DNA of 64,000 bases from the NCBI RefSeq assembly GCF_003063315.1, contig NZ_NERV01000004.1, positions 186,001 through 250,000 on the forward strand, written 5' to 3'. A model generated the notes under the pieces. It had not been told where the DNA came from, ran no database searches, and saw only the letters and a list, made by a program, of their open reading frames with translations. Position numbers and translations under genes: made by a program. This document shows positions 8,840-18,505 of the stretch, piece after piece (position 1 is the first letter of the stretch; each line of letters opens with the position of its first letter). Source of the stretch: Limnohabitans sp. T6-5. GTDB lineage: Bacteria > Pseudomonadota > Gammaproteobacteria > Burkholderiales > Burkholderiaceae_C.

Positions 8840-11800
8840 ATGACCGACCTGTCCGCTGAATTCAAGGCCCTGGCCGAATACCGCCCTACCAACAAAGTGC
8901 GTTTTGTCACCGCCGCCTCTTTGTTTGACGGCCACGACGCGGCCATCAACATCATGCGCCGCATCTTGCAAAGCATGGGCGCCGAAGTCATCCACCTGGG
9001 CCACAACCGCTCGGTGGACGAGGTGGTCACCGCAGCCTTGCAAGAAGATGCGCAGGGCATCGCCATCAGCTCGTATCAGGGCGGGCACAACGAATACTTC
9101 AGCTACATGGTGGAACTGCTCAAAGCCCGGGGTGGCGAGCACATCCAGGTGTTCGGCGGCGGCGGTGGCGTGATCGTGCCATCCGAAATCCGCACCCTGG
9201 CCGAGCACGGCGTGCGGATTTTCAGCCCCGAAGATGGTCAAAAAATGGGCCTGGCCGGGATGATCGGCGAGATGGTCATGCGCTGCGATAAAGACGTGAG
9301 CCCCCTGGCCCCCAAAGATGTGGCCGCGATTCAGGGCCACGGCGAGATGAACTGGCGCGCTCTGGCCCAGCTGATCACGGCGCTGGAAAACGACAAGGCC
9401 GATGCGGGCGTTGTCAAAGCAGTGCGCGAACAAGCGACGCAAAAGAAAGTGCCCGTGCTGGGCATCACCGGCACCGGCGGTGCGGGCAAGTCGAGTCTGA
9501 CCGACGAACTGATCCGCCGCCTGCGCCTGGACCAGGACGACGCGCTGCGTGTGGCCGTCATTTCCATCGACCCTTCGCGCCGCAAGAGCGGTGGTGCCTT
9601 GCTGGGCGACCGCATCCGCATGAACGCCATCAGCCCTTGGTCGCAAGGCCCGCGCGTGTTCATGCGCTCACTGGCCACGCGTGACTTCGGCAGTGAAATC
9701 AGCGCTGCCCTGCCCGACGTGGTGGCGGCCTGCAAGGTGGCGGGCTTTGATGTGATCGTGGTCGAAACCTCAGGCATTGGCCAAGGCGATGCCGCCATCG
9801 TGCCGCATGTGGATGTGCCCATGTATGTGATGACGCCCGAGTTCGGCGCGGCCAGCCAGCTCGAAAAAATCGACATGCTGGACTTTGCCGAATTTGTGGC
9901 CATCAACAAATTTGACCGCAAGGGCGCGAGCGACGCCCTGCGCGATGTGGCCAAGCAGGTGCAGCGCAACAAGGAAGCCTGGACCGTGCCGACCGAGCAG
10001 ATGCCGGTGTTTGGCACCATGGCCGCCCGCTTCAATGACGACGGCGTGACCGCGTTGTACCAAGCGCTCAAGGTGCGTTTGGGCGAGCTGGGCATGAAGA
10101 CCACCGAGGGCCGTTTGCCCGTGGTCAACGTGCGCCACAGCACCCACCAGAACCCAGTGGTGCCCTCTGCACGCACCCGCTACCTGGCCGAGATCAGCGA
10201 CACCGTGCGCGGCTACAAAAAGCGCGCCATCGCGCAGGCCCGTCTGGCCCGCGAAATCCAGCAACTGCGCGCTGCGGCCCGCATGCTCGAAGAAGGCAAG
10301 CCCGGCCGCGCCAAAGCGGCAGAAGCCGCCATCGACTTGGCCGTGGCCCGGGAAGAAATCCAAGACCCCACGGCCAAGAAACTGCTGGCCCAGTGGCCCG
10401 ACATGCAAAAAGCCTATGCGGGCGACGAGTACGTGGTGAAGATCCGCGACAAAGAGATTCGCACCGCGTTGACCACCAAATCGCTGTCAGGCACCACCAT
10501 CCGCAAGGTGGCGCTGCCCCAATACGAAGACGACGGCGAAGTGCTCAAGTGGCTGATGCTGGACAACGTGCCCGGCAGCTACCCCTACACCGCAGGCACC
10601 TTCGCCTTCAAGCGCGAGGGCGAAGACCCGACCCGCATGTTCGCCGGTGAAGGCGACCCCTTCCGCACCAACCGCCGCTTCAAGCTGGTGTCAGAGGGTC
10701 TGCCTGCCAAGCGCCTGTCCACCGCGTTCGACTCGGTCACGCTGTACGGCAACGACCCCGACCTGCGTCCGGACATCTACGGCAAGATCGGCAACTCGGG
10801 TGTGAACGTGGCCACGCTGGACGACATGAAGGTGTTGTATTCGGGTTTTGACCTGTGCAACCCCACCACCTCGGTGTCGATGACGATCAACGGCCCCGCG
10901 CCATCCATCTTGGCCATGTTCATGAACACGGCCATCGACCAGAACATCGACAAGTTCAAGGCCGACAACGGCCGCGAGCCCACCGAGACAGAAACCGCCA
11001 AGATCAAGGAATGGGTGCTGGCCAATGTGCGCGGCACGGTGCAGGCCGACATCCTGAAAGAAGACCAGGGCCAAAACACCTGCATCTTCTCGACTGAGTT
11101 CAGCCTCAAGGTGATGGGCGACATCGCGCAGTACTTTGTGCACCACGACGTGCGCAACTTCTACTCGGTGTCCATCAGCGGCTACCACATCGCTGAAGCC
11201 GGGGCCAACCCGATCAGCCAGCTGGCCTTCACGCTGTCCAACGGCTTCACTTTTGTGGAAGCCTACCTGGCGCGCGGCATGCACATTGACGACTTCGCGC
11301 CCAACCTGAGCTTCTTCTTCAGCAACGGCATGGACCCAGAATACACGGTGCTCGGCCGCGTGGCACGCCGCATCTGGGCTGTGGCCATGAAAGAGAAGTA
11401 CGGCGCGAACGAGCGCAGCCAAAAACTGAAGTACCACATCCAGACCTCGGGCCGTTCGCTGCACGCCCAAGAGATCCAGTTCAACGACATCCGCACCACG
11501 CTGCAGGCGTTGATCGCGATCTATGACAACTGCAACAGCCTGCACACCAACGCGTTTGACGAAGCCATCACCACGCCCACCGAAGACTCGGTGCGCCGCG
11601 CCATGGCGATCCAGCTCATCATCAACCGCGAGTGGGGCCTGGCCAAGAACGAGAACCCGAACCAGGGCGCCTTCATCATCGACGAGCTGACCGAGCTGGT
11701 CGAAGAAATGGTGCTGGCCGAGTTCGAGAAGATCGCCGAACGCGGCGGCGTGCTGGGCGCCATGGAAACCGGCTACCAGCGCGGCAAGATCCAAGACGAG

Positions 11801-12130
11801 TCGATGCACTACGAGATGCTCAAGCACACCGGCGAGCTGCCCATCATCGGCGTCAACACCTTCCGCAACCCCAAGGGCGACGAAGTCATGGAAACGCTGG
11901 AACTGGCCCGCTCGACCGAAGAAGAAAAGCAGAGCCAGCTCAAGCGCCTGAACGACTTCCACGCGCTGCACGCGAAAGAGTCCCCCGCCATGCTCAAGCG
12001 CCTGCAACAAGCCGTGATCGACAACGGCAACGTGTTCGAAGTGCTGATGGATGCGGTGCGCGTCTGCTCGCTGGGTCAAATCACCAATGCGCTGTTTGAG
12101 GTGGGTGGGCAGTACCGCCGCAACATGTAA
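8840..12130 (+). CDS. icmF: Fused isobutyryl-CoA mutase IcmF (B12-dependent mutase plus G-protein chaperone)
   Basis: This 1096-residue fusion has three parts: a coenzyme B12-binding domain (residues 1-150, '[14 protein letters not shown]'), a MeaB-like GTPase chaperone (about 200-420, Walker A 'GTGGAGKSS', 'NKFDRKG'), and the large-subunit mutase barrel (about 540-1096). IcmF interconverts isobutyryl-CoA and n-butyryl-CoA. The two substrate-pocket residues that separate subfamilies are readable: Phe601 ('RMFAGEG') and Gln745 ('GQNTC'). This is the Phe/Gln pair of isobutyryl-CoA mutases, not the Leu/Ala pair of pivalyl-CoA mutase or the Tyr/Arg pair of methylmalonyl-CoA mutase. A GGAG ribosome site lies 8 bp before the ATG, and a palindromic operator lies upstream. 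Monocistronic, with a strong terminator. Confidence 0.97.
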   Translation: MTDLSAEFKALAEYRPTNKVRFVTAASLFDGHDAAINIMRRILQSMGAEVIHLGHNRSVDEVVTAALQEDAQGIAISSYQGGHNEYFSYMVELLKARGGEHIQVFGGGGGVIVPSEIRTLAEHGVRIFSPEDGQKMGLAGMIGEMVMRCDKDVSPLAPKDVAAIQGHGEMNWRALAQLITALENDKADAGVVKAVREQATQKKVPVLGITGTGGAGKSSLTDELIRRLRLDQDDALRVAVISIDPSRRKSGGALLGDRIRMNAISPWSQGPRVFMRSLATRDFGSEISAALPDVVAACKVAGFDVIVVETSGIGQGDAAIVPHVDVPMYVMTPEFGAASQLEKIDMLDFAEFVAINKFDRKGASDALRDVAKQVQRNKEAWTVPTEQMPVFGTMAARFNDDGVTALYQALKVRLGELGMKTTEGRLPVVNVRHSTHQNPVVPSARTRYLAEISDTVRGYKKRAIAQARLAREIQQLRAAARMLEEGKPGRAKAAEAAIDLAVAREEIQDPTAKKLLAQWPDMQKAYAGDEYVVKIRDKEIRTALTTKSLSGTTIRKVALPQYEDDGEVLKWLMLDNVPGSYPYTAGTFAFKREGEDPTRMFAGEGDPFRTNRRFKLVSEGLPAKRLSTAFDSVTLYGNDPDLRPDIYGKIGNSGVNVATLDDMKVLYSGFDLCNPTTSVSMTINGPAPSILAMFMNTAIDQNIDKFKADNGREPTETETAKIKEWVLANVRGTVQADILKEDQGQNTCIFSTEFSLKVMGDIAQYFVHHDVRNFYSVSISGYHIAEAGANPISQLAFTLSNGFTFVEAYLARGMHIDDFAPNLSFFFSNGMDPEYTVLGRVARRIWAVAMKEKYGANERSQKLKYHIQTSGRSLHAQEIQFNDIRTTLQALIAIYDNCNSLHTNAFDEAITTPTEDSVRRAMAIQLIINREWGLAKNENPNQGAFIIDELTELVEEMVLAEFEKIAERGGVLGAMETGYQRGKIQDESMHYEMLKHTGELPIIGVNTFRNPKGDEVMETLELARSTEEEKQSQLKRLNDFHALHAKESPAMLKRLQQAVIDNGNVFEVLMDAVRVCSLGQITNALFEVGGQYRRNM

Positions 12131-12140
12131 GCGCACTTTG

Positions 12141-12179
12141 CAAACAAACACGGGGCCTTCGGGCCCCGTGTTTGTTTGG
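12141..12179 (+). terminator. Strong intrinsic terminator after icmF
   Basis: The long stem begins CAAACAAACACGGGGCC, has a TTC loop, and closes with GGGCCCCGTGTTTGTTTG. The pairing is almost perfect and starts 10 bp after the icmF stop codon. It ends in a T-rich arm, so it should act on the plus strand, and partly on the minus strand. Confidence 0.85.
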
Positions 12180-12214
12180 GGGTGAGCGCATCCAACAACA
12201 CATTCTGATCAGCA

Positions 12215-12286
12215 CAACGTCGGGGTCTTCGACCACCGACCTACAAAACAGCCTTGCAGTTCGGCACTCGCAAAGTCCGACATTTG
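12215..12286. repeat. Family-A REP pair downstream of icmF
   Basis: There are two facing family-A hairpins. The first has the GGTC/GACC inner stem (ACGTCGGGGTCTTCGACC, then ACCGACCTAC). The second has the ACTC/AGT variant (GTTCGGCACTCGCAAAGTCC, then GACATT). They occupy the 159-bp gap between icmF and the convergent M48 protease gene. Confidence 0.8.
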
Positions 12287-12289
12287 CCT

Positions 12290-13294
12290 TCAACAGCTCG
12301 ATGCTTGACTGAATTGGCGGATGCGCTCGGCTGTGCCGGGGTGGCTGTCGAACAAGCCTGTCTCTGTGGGGCGCTTGTCCAAGCGTTGCAAGATGTCGGC
12401 AAAGCGCTGTGGTGACACGCAAGCTGTTCGCAGCCAATGCAATGCGAAGTCATCGGCCTCGCGCTCCATGCCTCTGGAATAACCCGTTTGCAGCAACAGC
12501 GCGGGCAATCCGGCAGCAACATCGGACACGTTGCCCAGATCACCGGTGATGGCCACCAGGATCACGCCCGCGCCCAGCGACTGCAAGGCCATGCGCAAGC
12601 CATGCCTTGCATGCACATGCCCCAGCTCATGCGACAACACGGCCACAATTTCTTCGTCGTGGCGGGCCAGCAATACCAGCTCATCGGTCACCACCACCGC
12701 CCCTCCGGGCAGCGCCATGGCATTGGCACCGATGCGCTGGCCTTGTCGAAACAGGAGCTGATAGGGGGGGCAGCTTGCACGTTTGCACAACGCATCCAGC
12801 TGCTGGGCCAGCGCGTGCTGCCGCGTCTCAGGAAGCTGTGAGGGCGCCAGCCACATGCCCTCCAGCACCTTCAAGGTTTGGTCCCCAACGATCTGCGCCA
12901 TCTGTTCGGGCAACATCCCGGCCACCACCTGGGCAGCGGCAGGCACGCCCCAGCGCAGACCTGAAAAGACCAGTGCACCGGCCATCAGCAAAGCGCCCAA
13001 GGCGTACAGCATCCGCCCCTCCAGCACCTGCGCCCAACGCTCCAGCCCAACGCCCGCGGCATGGGGCCAATGAGCGCCCAATGCACGGTCATGCACAAGG
13101 AACATGCCGCCATCGTTCAGGTGAATGATCGCGTGGGTCTGCCCGACAGCCGGGTCCCAACGCAACTGCGTCAGCGGCGCCGAGCCCGACACCGTATCCG
13201 ACACCCAGTTGAGCACGCCTTCGCGAATGGACAACTGCACCGAATGACCGCGTGCGCTGAGGCCATCAAAATAATCGGCCTCAAAACTGTTCAC
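12290..13294 (-). CDS. M48 family zinc metalloprotease, membrane-anchored
   Basis: This 334-residue protein has the catalytic motif HELGH in 'VLSHELGHVHARH' (near residue 223) and the third zinc-ligand region 'SRGMEREADDFAL' (Glu near 275), as in M48/Ste24/BepA peptidases. A membrane segment lies around residues 95-115 ('MLYALGALLMAGALVF'), so the protease domain is probably anchored to the inner membrane. The start is GTG at 13294, overlapping the stop of the upstream DUF898 gene (GTGA), so translation is coupled. NCBI-type annotations often call such proteins M48 family metallopeptidase. Substrate unknown; a role in envelope protein quality control is plausible given its partner. Confidence 0.9.
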   Translation of the reverse strand: MNSFEADYFDGLSARGHSVQLSIREGVLNWVSDTVSGSAPLTQLRWDPAVGQTHAIIHLNDGGMFLVHDRALGAHWPHAAGVGLERWAQVLEGRMLYALGALLMAGALVFSGLRWGVPAAAQVVAGMLPEQMAQIVGDQTLKVLEGMWLAPSQLPETRQHALAQQLDALCKRASCPPYQLLFRQGQRIGANAMALPGGAVVVTDELVLLARHDEEIVAVLSHELGHVHARHGLRMALQSLGAGVILVAITGDLGNVSDVAAGLPALLLQTGYSRGMEREADDFALHWLRTACVSPQRFADILQRLDKRPTETGLFDSHPGTAERIRQFSQASSC

Positions 13295-14307
13295 AGCAAG
13301 CCTGCGCTGACATCAAAGGCATCGGCCAGCTCGGACCCCGCAGCACCGGGGGCCTGCACACGTTCGCCCGTAAAAATATCCAGAGGCTGCGAAGACTGGA
13401 TGCTCAACTGCTGCGCACGGTAACGTGCGAGACGAACACGCGCCCAAGGGTAAAACAAGCCCAAAGTCAGAGCCATCAACACCACGTTGGACAAGAAGAT
13501 CCAAACCAGGCTGCGGGCACGCAAACGGCTCTCAAACCCCACCTCGCCAAAGCTGCTGTGGTTGAAATAAAGATTTCCCAAACGCGCCATGACGTAGCCA
13601 CCGACCGCCAGCATGGCGGCATAAAACAGAAACACGGCGCCACCCATCATCGAGGCGGCCAGCAAGGGACTTGACCGCGCAACGAAAAACCCCAGAACGC
13701 CCAAAACCACAGGGATCAGCAACAAGGAGAATGCGATCAGGTACACCTTCCAGAACTGCTTGACGCCGCCCTGGAAACGCCCCTGCGTGTCACCATAATG
13801 GGTGTGATCCACCACAAAGCGCACTTGCCGATAGCTCAAATACGGCAAGATCAGCCCCAAAGTGAAGGGCATCAGCAAAGGCAGCCACACATAAACCACG
13901 GCCGCTTCTTTCACGCTGCCCGTGAAGTCAAAACGGATGCCTCGGTAGGCACTCATGCGGGCATGAAAACGCAGGCCAGCCACCACCAACCAAGGTGAAG
14001 CCACAAACAAAGCCACCATCAGCACCACCGCCAAGATGGGCAAAAAATGGCTGGACAAGGCATAAACCACCATCACCGCCAAAGCGATCAATCGCCCCTT
14101 GAGCAACTGCTGTGGCGTGGCCAGGTAAGTGAAAGACTGACCATCCAGCACGGTGTGCCCATAAAACCAACGCTGAGTGCGGACCTTGGCCCAGGCCGAA
14201 TAAATCCCCAAAGTCAAAATACTCAACAAGATGTTGACAATCCAGATTTTGAAATATTCGCTGCCTCGCCCGGTAAAACTCAATGGATACGATTTGTTCT
14301 CTGACAT
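13291..14307 (-). CDS. DUF898 (YjgN-family) inner membrane protein
   Basis: This 338-residue polytopic membrane protein starts 'SENKSYPLSFTGRGSEYFKIW', the hallmark opening of the DUF898/YjgN family, and repeats the 'FKIWIVN...YSAWAKVR' type motif. A second copy is seen late in the protein ('WIFLSNVVLMALTLGLFYPWARVR'). Six or more membrane helices are evident. Function is unknown in the family. The gene overlaps the downstream M48 protease by 4 bp, an arrangement that suggests the protease and membrane protein act together. Confidence 0.9.
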   Translation of the reverse strand: MSENKSYPLSFTGRGSEYFKIWIVNILLSILTLGIYSAWAKVRTQRWFYGHTVLDGQSFTYLATPQQLLKGRLIALAVMVVYALSSHFLPILAVVLMVALFVASPWLVVAGLRFHARMSAYRGIRFDFTGSVKEAAVVYVWLPLLMPFTLGLILPYLSYRQVRFVVDHTHYGDTQGRFQGGVKQFWKVYLIAFSLLLIPVVLGVLGFFVARSSPLLAASMMGGAVFLFYAAMLAVGGYVMARLGNLYFNHSSFGEVGFESRLRARSLVWIFLSNVVLMALTLGLFYPWARVRLARYRAQQLSIQSSQPLDIFTGERVQAPGAAGSELADAFDVSAGLL

Positions 14308-14399
14308 GAAATCTCCTCACAAGCAAGTTATAAACGATGAAGACGGATTATCGCCGTCAAAAATGAGCTCTTAAATATTCAAATTAAACGACTCACACC

Positions 14400-15893
14400 A
14401 TGCGCACGCCCACATTCATTGCCCCAGAAGTTTTTGACAACGCCGATGCGGCACTGATACGGGTGCAGGCCATTTACACGCAGAGCGTGAACCACCTGCG
14501 GCAAGCCATGCAACGCTACATTGCCGGTGATCCCATGCAGGACAAAATTCGGGCCTGTTACCCCTATGTGCGCATTCAGACCCCCACAGACTGGACGCCC
14601 CCCGCCAGCACAGAGACCGAATGGCTGAGCTACGGTTTCGTGGCCGCGGCGGGACGCTACGAAACTTCGCTCACTCGGCCTGATCTGTTTGCCTATTACC
14701 TGCGCCAGCAGTTTCATCTGCTGCTGCTCAACCACGGCGTCAGTCTGGAAGTAGGCACCAGCACGCAGCCGATCCCGATTCATTTTTCGTTTGCAGAAAA
14801 CGAACACATGGAAGGCGAGATGAGCACCGAACGCCGTGCACGCATGCGCGACCTGTTTGACCTGCCGGACCTCACGGCCATGGACGACGGTATCGCCAAC
14901 GGCACCTACCGCCCCGCGCCCGGCCAACCCGAACCCCTGTCGCTGTTCACCGCTGCACGCATCGACTATTCGTTGCACCGGCTGCGCCACTATTGCGGCA
15001 CCAGTCCAACACATTTTCAGAATTACGTGTTGTTCACCAACTACCAGTTCTACATCGACGAATTCATTGCGCTTGGCCGCGCAGAAATGACCAAACCGGA
15101 CAGCCCTTACACCGCATTTGTGGAACCCGGCAACGTGATCACGCGCCGCATGGGTCTGCCCGCTGAAATCGACGACGCGCTGGGTCAAACGCCACCGCGT
15201 TTGCCACAAATGCCCGGCTACCACCTGGTGCGCGAAGACCACAGCGGCATCACCATGGTCAACATCGGCGTGGGTCCGGCCAATGCCAAGACCATCACCG
15301 ACCACATTGCGGTGTTGCGACCACACACCTGGCTGATGCTGGGCCATTGCGCCGGATTGCGCACCACCCAGCAGCTGGGCGACTACGTGCTGGCCCATGC
15401 CTATGTGCGCGAAGACCACGTGCTCGACGAAGATCTGCCGCTGTGGGTGCCGATCCCTGCCCTGGCCGAGATTCAGGTGGCGCTCGAACGGGCCGTGTCC
15501 GAAGTCACTGGTTGCCATGGCGCAGAACTCAAGCGCCTCATGCGCACCGGCACGGTGGCCAGCACCGACAACCGCAACTGGGAACTGCTGCCCGACAACA
15601 CGCCCCAACGCCGCTTCAGCCAGAGCCGCGCCGTGGCGCTCGACATGGAAAGCGCCACGATTGCGGCCAACGGTTTTCGCTTTCGGGTGCCCTACGGCAC
15701 GCTGCTGTGCGTGAGCGACAAGCCGCTGCACGGCGAGATCAAGCTGCCAGGCATGGCCAACCACTTCTATCGCGAGCGGGTCAACCAGCACCTGCAGATC
15801 GGTATCCGTGCGCTCGAATTGCTGCGCGCCGCCGGCCCGGCCCAGTTGCACAGCCGCAAGCTGCGCAGCTTTGCCGAGGTGGCTTTTCAGTAA
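14400..15893 (+). CDS. amn: AMP nucleosidase
   Basis: This 497-residue enzyme cleaves AMP to adenine and ribose-5-phosphate, tuning adenylate pools. An N-terminal Amn-specific domain (to about residue 190) precedes the purine-nucleoside-phosphorylase-like catalytic domain. The latter is visible in 'NIGVGPANAKTITDHIAVL' (split by the nucleotide-binding Gly-rich turn), 'LMLGHCAGLR', and the late 'ALDMESATIAANGFRFR', where Met-Glu-Ser contacts the ribose. Length matches the bacterial enzyme (about 480-500). It stands alone on the plus strand, divergent from the DUF898 gene across 92 bp. Two hundred bases of REP sequence separate it from gshB. Confidence 0.95.
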   Translation: MRTPTFIAPEVFDNADAALIRVQAIYTQSVNHLRQAMQRYIAGDPMQDKIRACYPYVRIQTPTDWTPPASTETEWLSYGFVAAAGRYETSLTRPDLFAYYLRQQFHLLLLNHGVSLEVGTSTQPIPIHFSFAENEHMEGEMSTERRARMRDLFDLPDLTAMDDGIANGTYRPAPGQPEPLSLFTAARIDYSLHRLRHYCGTSPTHFQNYVLFTNYQFYIDEFIALGRAEMTKPDSPYTAFVEPGNVITRRMGLPAEIDDALGQTPPRLPQMPGYHLVREDHSGITMVNIGVGPANAKTITDHIAVLRPHTWLMLGHCAGLRTTQQLGDYVLAHAYVREDHVLDEDLPLWVPIPALAEIQVALERAVSEVTGCHGAELKRLMRTGTVASTDNRNWELLPDNTPQRRFSQSRAVALDMESATIAANGFRFRVPYGTLLCVSDKPLHGEIKLPGMANHFYRERVNQHLQIGIRALELLRAAGPAQLHSRKLRSFAEVAFQ

Positions 15894-15925
15894 GCCTGAC
15901 TCACAGGTGAGCAGCTTGCAAACGC

Positions 15926-16090
15926 ACATGTCGGACTCTGCCTGTGCCGACCTGCGGGAAACCACAGGCCCGAGTTTGTAGGTCGGCACTCGCAGAGTCC
16001 GACATTTGCACGTTTCAACAGCACGGCAGGCGCAAGCGTTTTGCCTTGACCCAACAACGTCGAGGTCTTCGACCTGCGACCTACAATCCA
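15926..16090. repeat. Family-A REP cluster between amn and gshB, ending in TACAAT
   Basis: Three family-A hairpins lie here: 15929-15952 (GTCGGACTCTGCCTGTGCCG form), 15978-16006 (GTAGGTCGGCACTCGCAGAG, then TCCGACATT), and 16057-16087 (CGTCGAGGTCTTCGACCTGC, then GACCTACAAT). The foot of the last copy runs directly into the gshB leader and supplies a TACAAT hexamer 9 bp before its start codon. Confidence 0.8.
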
Positions 16091-16095
16091 CGGTT

Positions 16096-17046
16096 ATGAA
16101 ATTTCTCTTCGTTGCCGATCCGCTGGAATCTTTCAAGATTTACAAAGACACCACCTTCGCCATGATGCGCGAGGCGCAAAAACGCGGCCATCAGGTCGTG
16201 GCCTGCGAGATGACCGATGTGCGCTGGCAGCAGGGCGAAGCCGTGACGGCCCGGGTACGCGAGATCCATCTGACGGGGCACGCCACCGACTGGTTCACCG
16301 AAACCGCCAGCCACCGCGCAGCCCTGAGAGACTTTGACGCTGTGGTCATGCGCAAAGACCCGCCCTTTGACAGCGAGTATTTCTACGCCACCCACTTGCT
16401 GGGCCAGGCCGAGCGCGAAGGCGCCAAGGTGTTCAACAGCCCCGCTGCACTGCGCGACCACCCCGAAAAACTCGCCATCATGGAGTTTCCCCAGTTCATC
16501 GCACCCACGCTGGTGACCCGCAGCGAAGCGGACATCCGCGAGTTCCACGCCAAGCACGGCGACATTATCTTGAAGCCCCTGGACGGCATGGGCGGCATGG
16601 GCATTTTCAAAGTGGGCGCTGACGGCCTGAACCTGGGCGCCATCATCGAAACGCTCAACCAGGACGGCGCCCAGACCGTGATGGTGCAAAAGTACCTGCC
16701 CGGCATCGCCCAGGGCGACAAACGTGTGCTGCTGATTGGCGGCAAGCCGGTGCCTTTTTGCCTGGCCCGCATTCCCCAAGGCGGTGAGGTGCGCGGCAAC
16801 TTGGCCGCCGGTGGCAAGGGCGTGGCGCAACCGATTTCGGCGCGTGACCGCGAAATTGCTGAAGCCTTGGGGCCAATCCTGTTTGCACGCGGCCTGATGC
16901 TGGTGGGCCTGGACATCATTGGCGACAGCTTGACCGAGATCAACGTGACCAGCCCCACCTGCTTTCAGGAAATCACCGACCAGATGGGCTGCGATGTGGC
17001 GGCGCTGTTCATCGACGCGCTGGAAACGGCTTGCGCAGCGCGGTAA
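16096..17046 (+). CDS. gshB: Glutathione synthetase
   Basis: This 316-residue ATP-grasp ligase joins gamma-glutamylcysteine and glycine to make glutathione. It opens 'MKFLFVADPLESFKIYKDTT', the standard GshB N-terminus, which is why the ATG at 16096 was chosen over the upstream in-frame start inside REP sequence. ATP-grasp features are 'ILKPLDGMGGMGIFKV' (ATP-binding Lys and Gly-rich loop, about residue 157-172), 'QKYLPGIAQGDKRVLLIGG' and the Mg ligands in 'EINVTSPTCFQEI'. The product is also the co-substrate of the persulfide dioxygenase encoded at 7.1 kb. Only a short leader separates the ATG from the REP-derived TACAAT. Confidence 0.97.
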   Translation: MKFLFVADPLESFKIYKDTTFAMMREAQKRGHQVVACEMTDVRWQQGEAVTARVREIHLTGHATDWFTETASHRAALRDFDAVVMRKDPPFDSEYFYATHLLGQAEREGAKVFNSPAALRDHPEKLAIMEFPQFIAPTLVTRSEADIREFHAKHGDIILKPLDGMGGMGIFKVGADGLNLGAIIETLNQDGAQTVMVQKYLPGIAQGDKRVLLIGGKPVPFCLARIPQGGEVRGNLAAGGKGVAQPISARDREIAEALGPILFARGLMLVGLDIIGDSLTEINVTSPTCFQEITDQMGCDVAALFIDALETACAAR

Positions 17047-17130
17047 ACGCCCGCACACCGTCTTGGTGTGTCACGGTTTCTTCACCGGCGTGACATAAGA
17101 TCGGCGGCTCTTGCCGATACAGAGCCCCTC

Positions 17131-18495
17131 ATGTCCCAAGTCCACAGCCTGAATCCCGCCTTTTCTTCCGCATTTTCCTGCCTGCTGTGGCTGGGTGTGA
17201 CTGCGGCCTGGGCGCAGGACGCTGGCGCGAACAAGGCAGAAGAGTTCAGCCAGGCCCGCTACCAGAGCACCTACAACACCCAACAACACCCGGCCTTTGC
17301 CGCAGCAGGTTCCGCGCTCAACAGCATGGGGCCAGCCGCCGACAAAATGTTCACCTTCTCGCTGACCGGTCACTGGGGCAAACGACTCGAATCGGGTGCC
17401 GAGGTGTACATGAATGCCGAACTGGCCTCGGGTGACCCCTTTGCCCGCAACCTGGTGGGCTTGGGCAGCTTCACCAACGGCGAAATCACGCGTGCGGGCG
17501 GCACCACGCCCAAGCCGTATCTGCAGCGCCTGTTCTGGCGCCAGACCTGGGACCAGGGCGGTGAAAAAGAATGGCTGGCCTCCGACTTCAACCAGATGGC
17601 GCGCTGGGTGGACAAGAACCGCTTTGTGCTGACTGCAGGCAATTTCTCGACGCTGGACGTGTTTGACGACAACGCCTACGCCAAGGACCCGCGCACCCAG
17701 TTCATGAACTGGAGCCATTGGACTTACAGCAGCTTCGACTACGCGGCCGATGCCCGTGGCTTTGGCTGGGGCGTGGCCGCCGAGTGGTACCGGGGTGACT
17801 GGGTCTACCGACTCGGCCGCATGAGCGGGCCCAAACGCCCCAACGAACTGCCGGTGGACTGGGACCTGCTGCACCACTACGGGGACCAGTTCGAAGTCGA
17901 ACACGCCCACCGCCTTAATGACCAGCCCGGCAAAGTACGCGTGCTGGCCTGGCGCAACCGCGCCGTCACGGCCAGCTTCAATGAGGCCACGCAATACCTG
18001 CGCAGCCACCCCGGCGCCGACCCGCAAACCTTTTTTCAGGTGCGCAACGGCGAAAAGATCAAATACGGCCTGGGCTTGAACCTGGAGCAAGCGCTGAGTG
18101 ACGATGTCGGCGTGTTCCTGCGCACCATGAAGGCCGACGGCCGCACCGAAACCTACGCCTTCACCGAGGTCGATGCATCGCTGTCAGCAGGCACCTTGAT
18201 CAAAGGCCGTCTGTGGGGACGCGCCGCTGACACGGTGGGCCTGGCATTCATGGACAACCGCTTGTCGCCTGAACGCCGCGCCCTCCTGGAAGCGGGGGGC
18301 ATCTCTTACTTCATTGGCGATGGTGCGGGCAACTTCCGCTACCGCCCGGAACGCGGCGTTGAGCTGTTCTACAACCTGGGCATCAGCAAACAGCTGTGGC
18401 TCACAGCCGACTACCAGCGCATCCAGAACCCGGCCTACAACGCCCTGCGCGGCCCGGTGAACGTCTACGCCCTGCGCCTGCACGCCGAGTTTTGA
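17131..18495 (+). CDS. Outer-membrane carbohydrate porin, OprB-like
   Basis: This 454-residue beta-barrel protein has a signal peptide (hydrophobic 'AFSCLLWLGVTAAWA', cleavage before QDAGA near residue 30). The ATG at 17131 is preferred because it gives a normal signal peptide; an upstream in-frame start would add 21 polar residues. Alternating aromatic strands, the segment 'RLFWRQTWDQGG' and the terminal 'YALRLHAEF' ending in Phe are typical of outer-membrane barrels and of the OprB carbohydrate-selective porin family. It follows gshB by 84 bp with a weak hairpin (CACACC/GGTGTG) between. The solute is unknown. Confidence 0.8.
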   Translation: MSQVHSLNPAFSSAFSCLLWLGVTAAWAQDAGANKAEEFSQARYQSTYNTQQHPAFAAAGSALNSMGPAADKMFTFSLTGHWGKRLESGAEVYMNAELASGDPFARNLVGLGSFTNGEITRAGGTTPKPYLQRLFWRQTWDQGGEKEWLASDFNQMARWVDKNRFVLTAGNFSTLDVFDDNAYAKDPRTQFMNWSHWTYSSFDYAADARGFGWGVAAEWYRGDWVYRLGRMSGPKRPNELPVDWDLLHHYGDQFEVEHAHRLNDQPGKVRVLAWRNRAVTASFNEATQYLRSHPGADPQTFFQVRNGEKIKYGLGLNLEQALSDDVGVFLRTMKADGRTETYAFTEVDASLSAGTLIKGRLWGRAADTVGLAFMDNRLSPERRALLEAGGISYFIGDGAGNFRYRPERGVELFYNLGISKQLWLTADYQRIQNPAYNALRGPVNVYALRLHAEF

Positions 18496-18505
18496 GCAGC
18501 TTCGC

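Noticed and set aside
17054..17080. Terminator after gshB.
   Set aside because: The CACACC/GGTGTG stem is short and is not followed by a T run.
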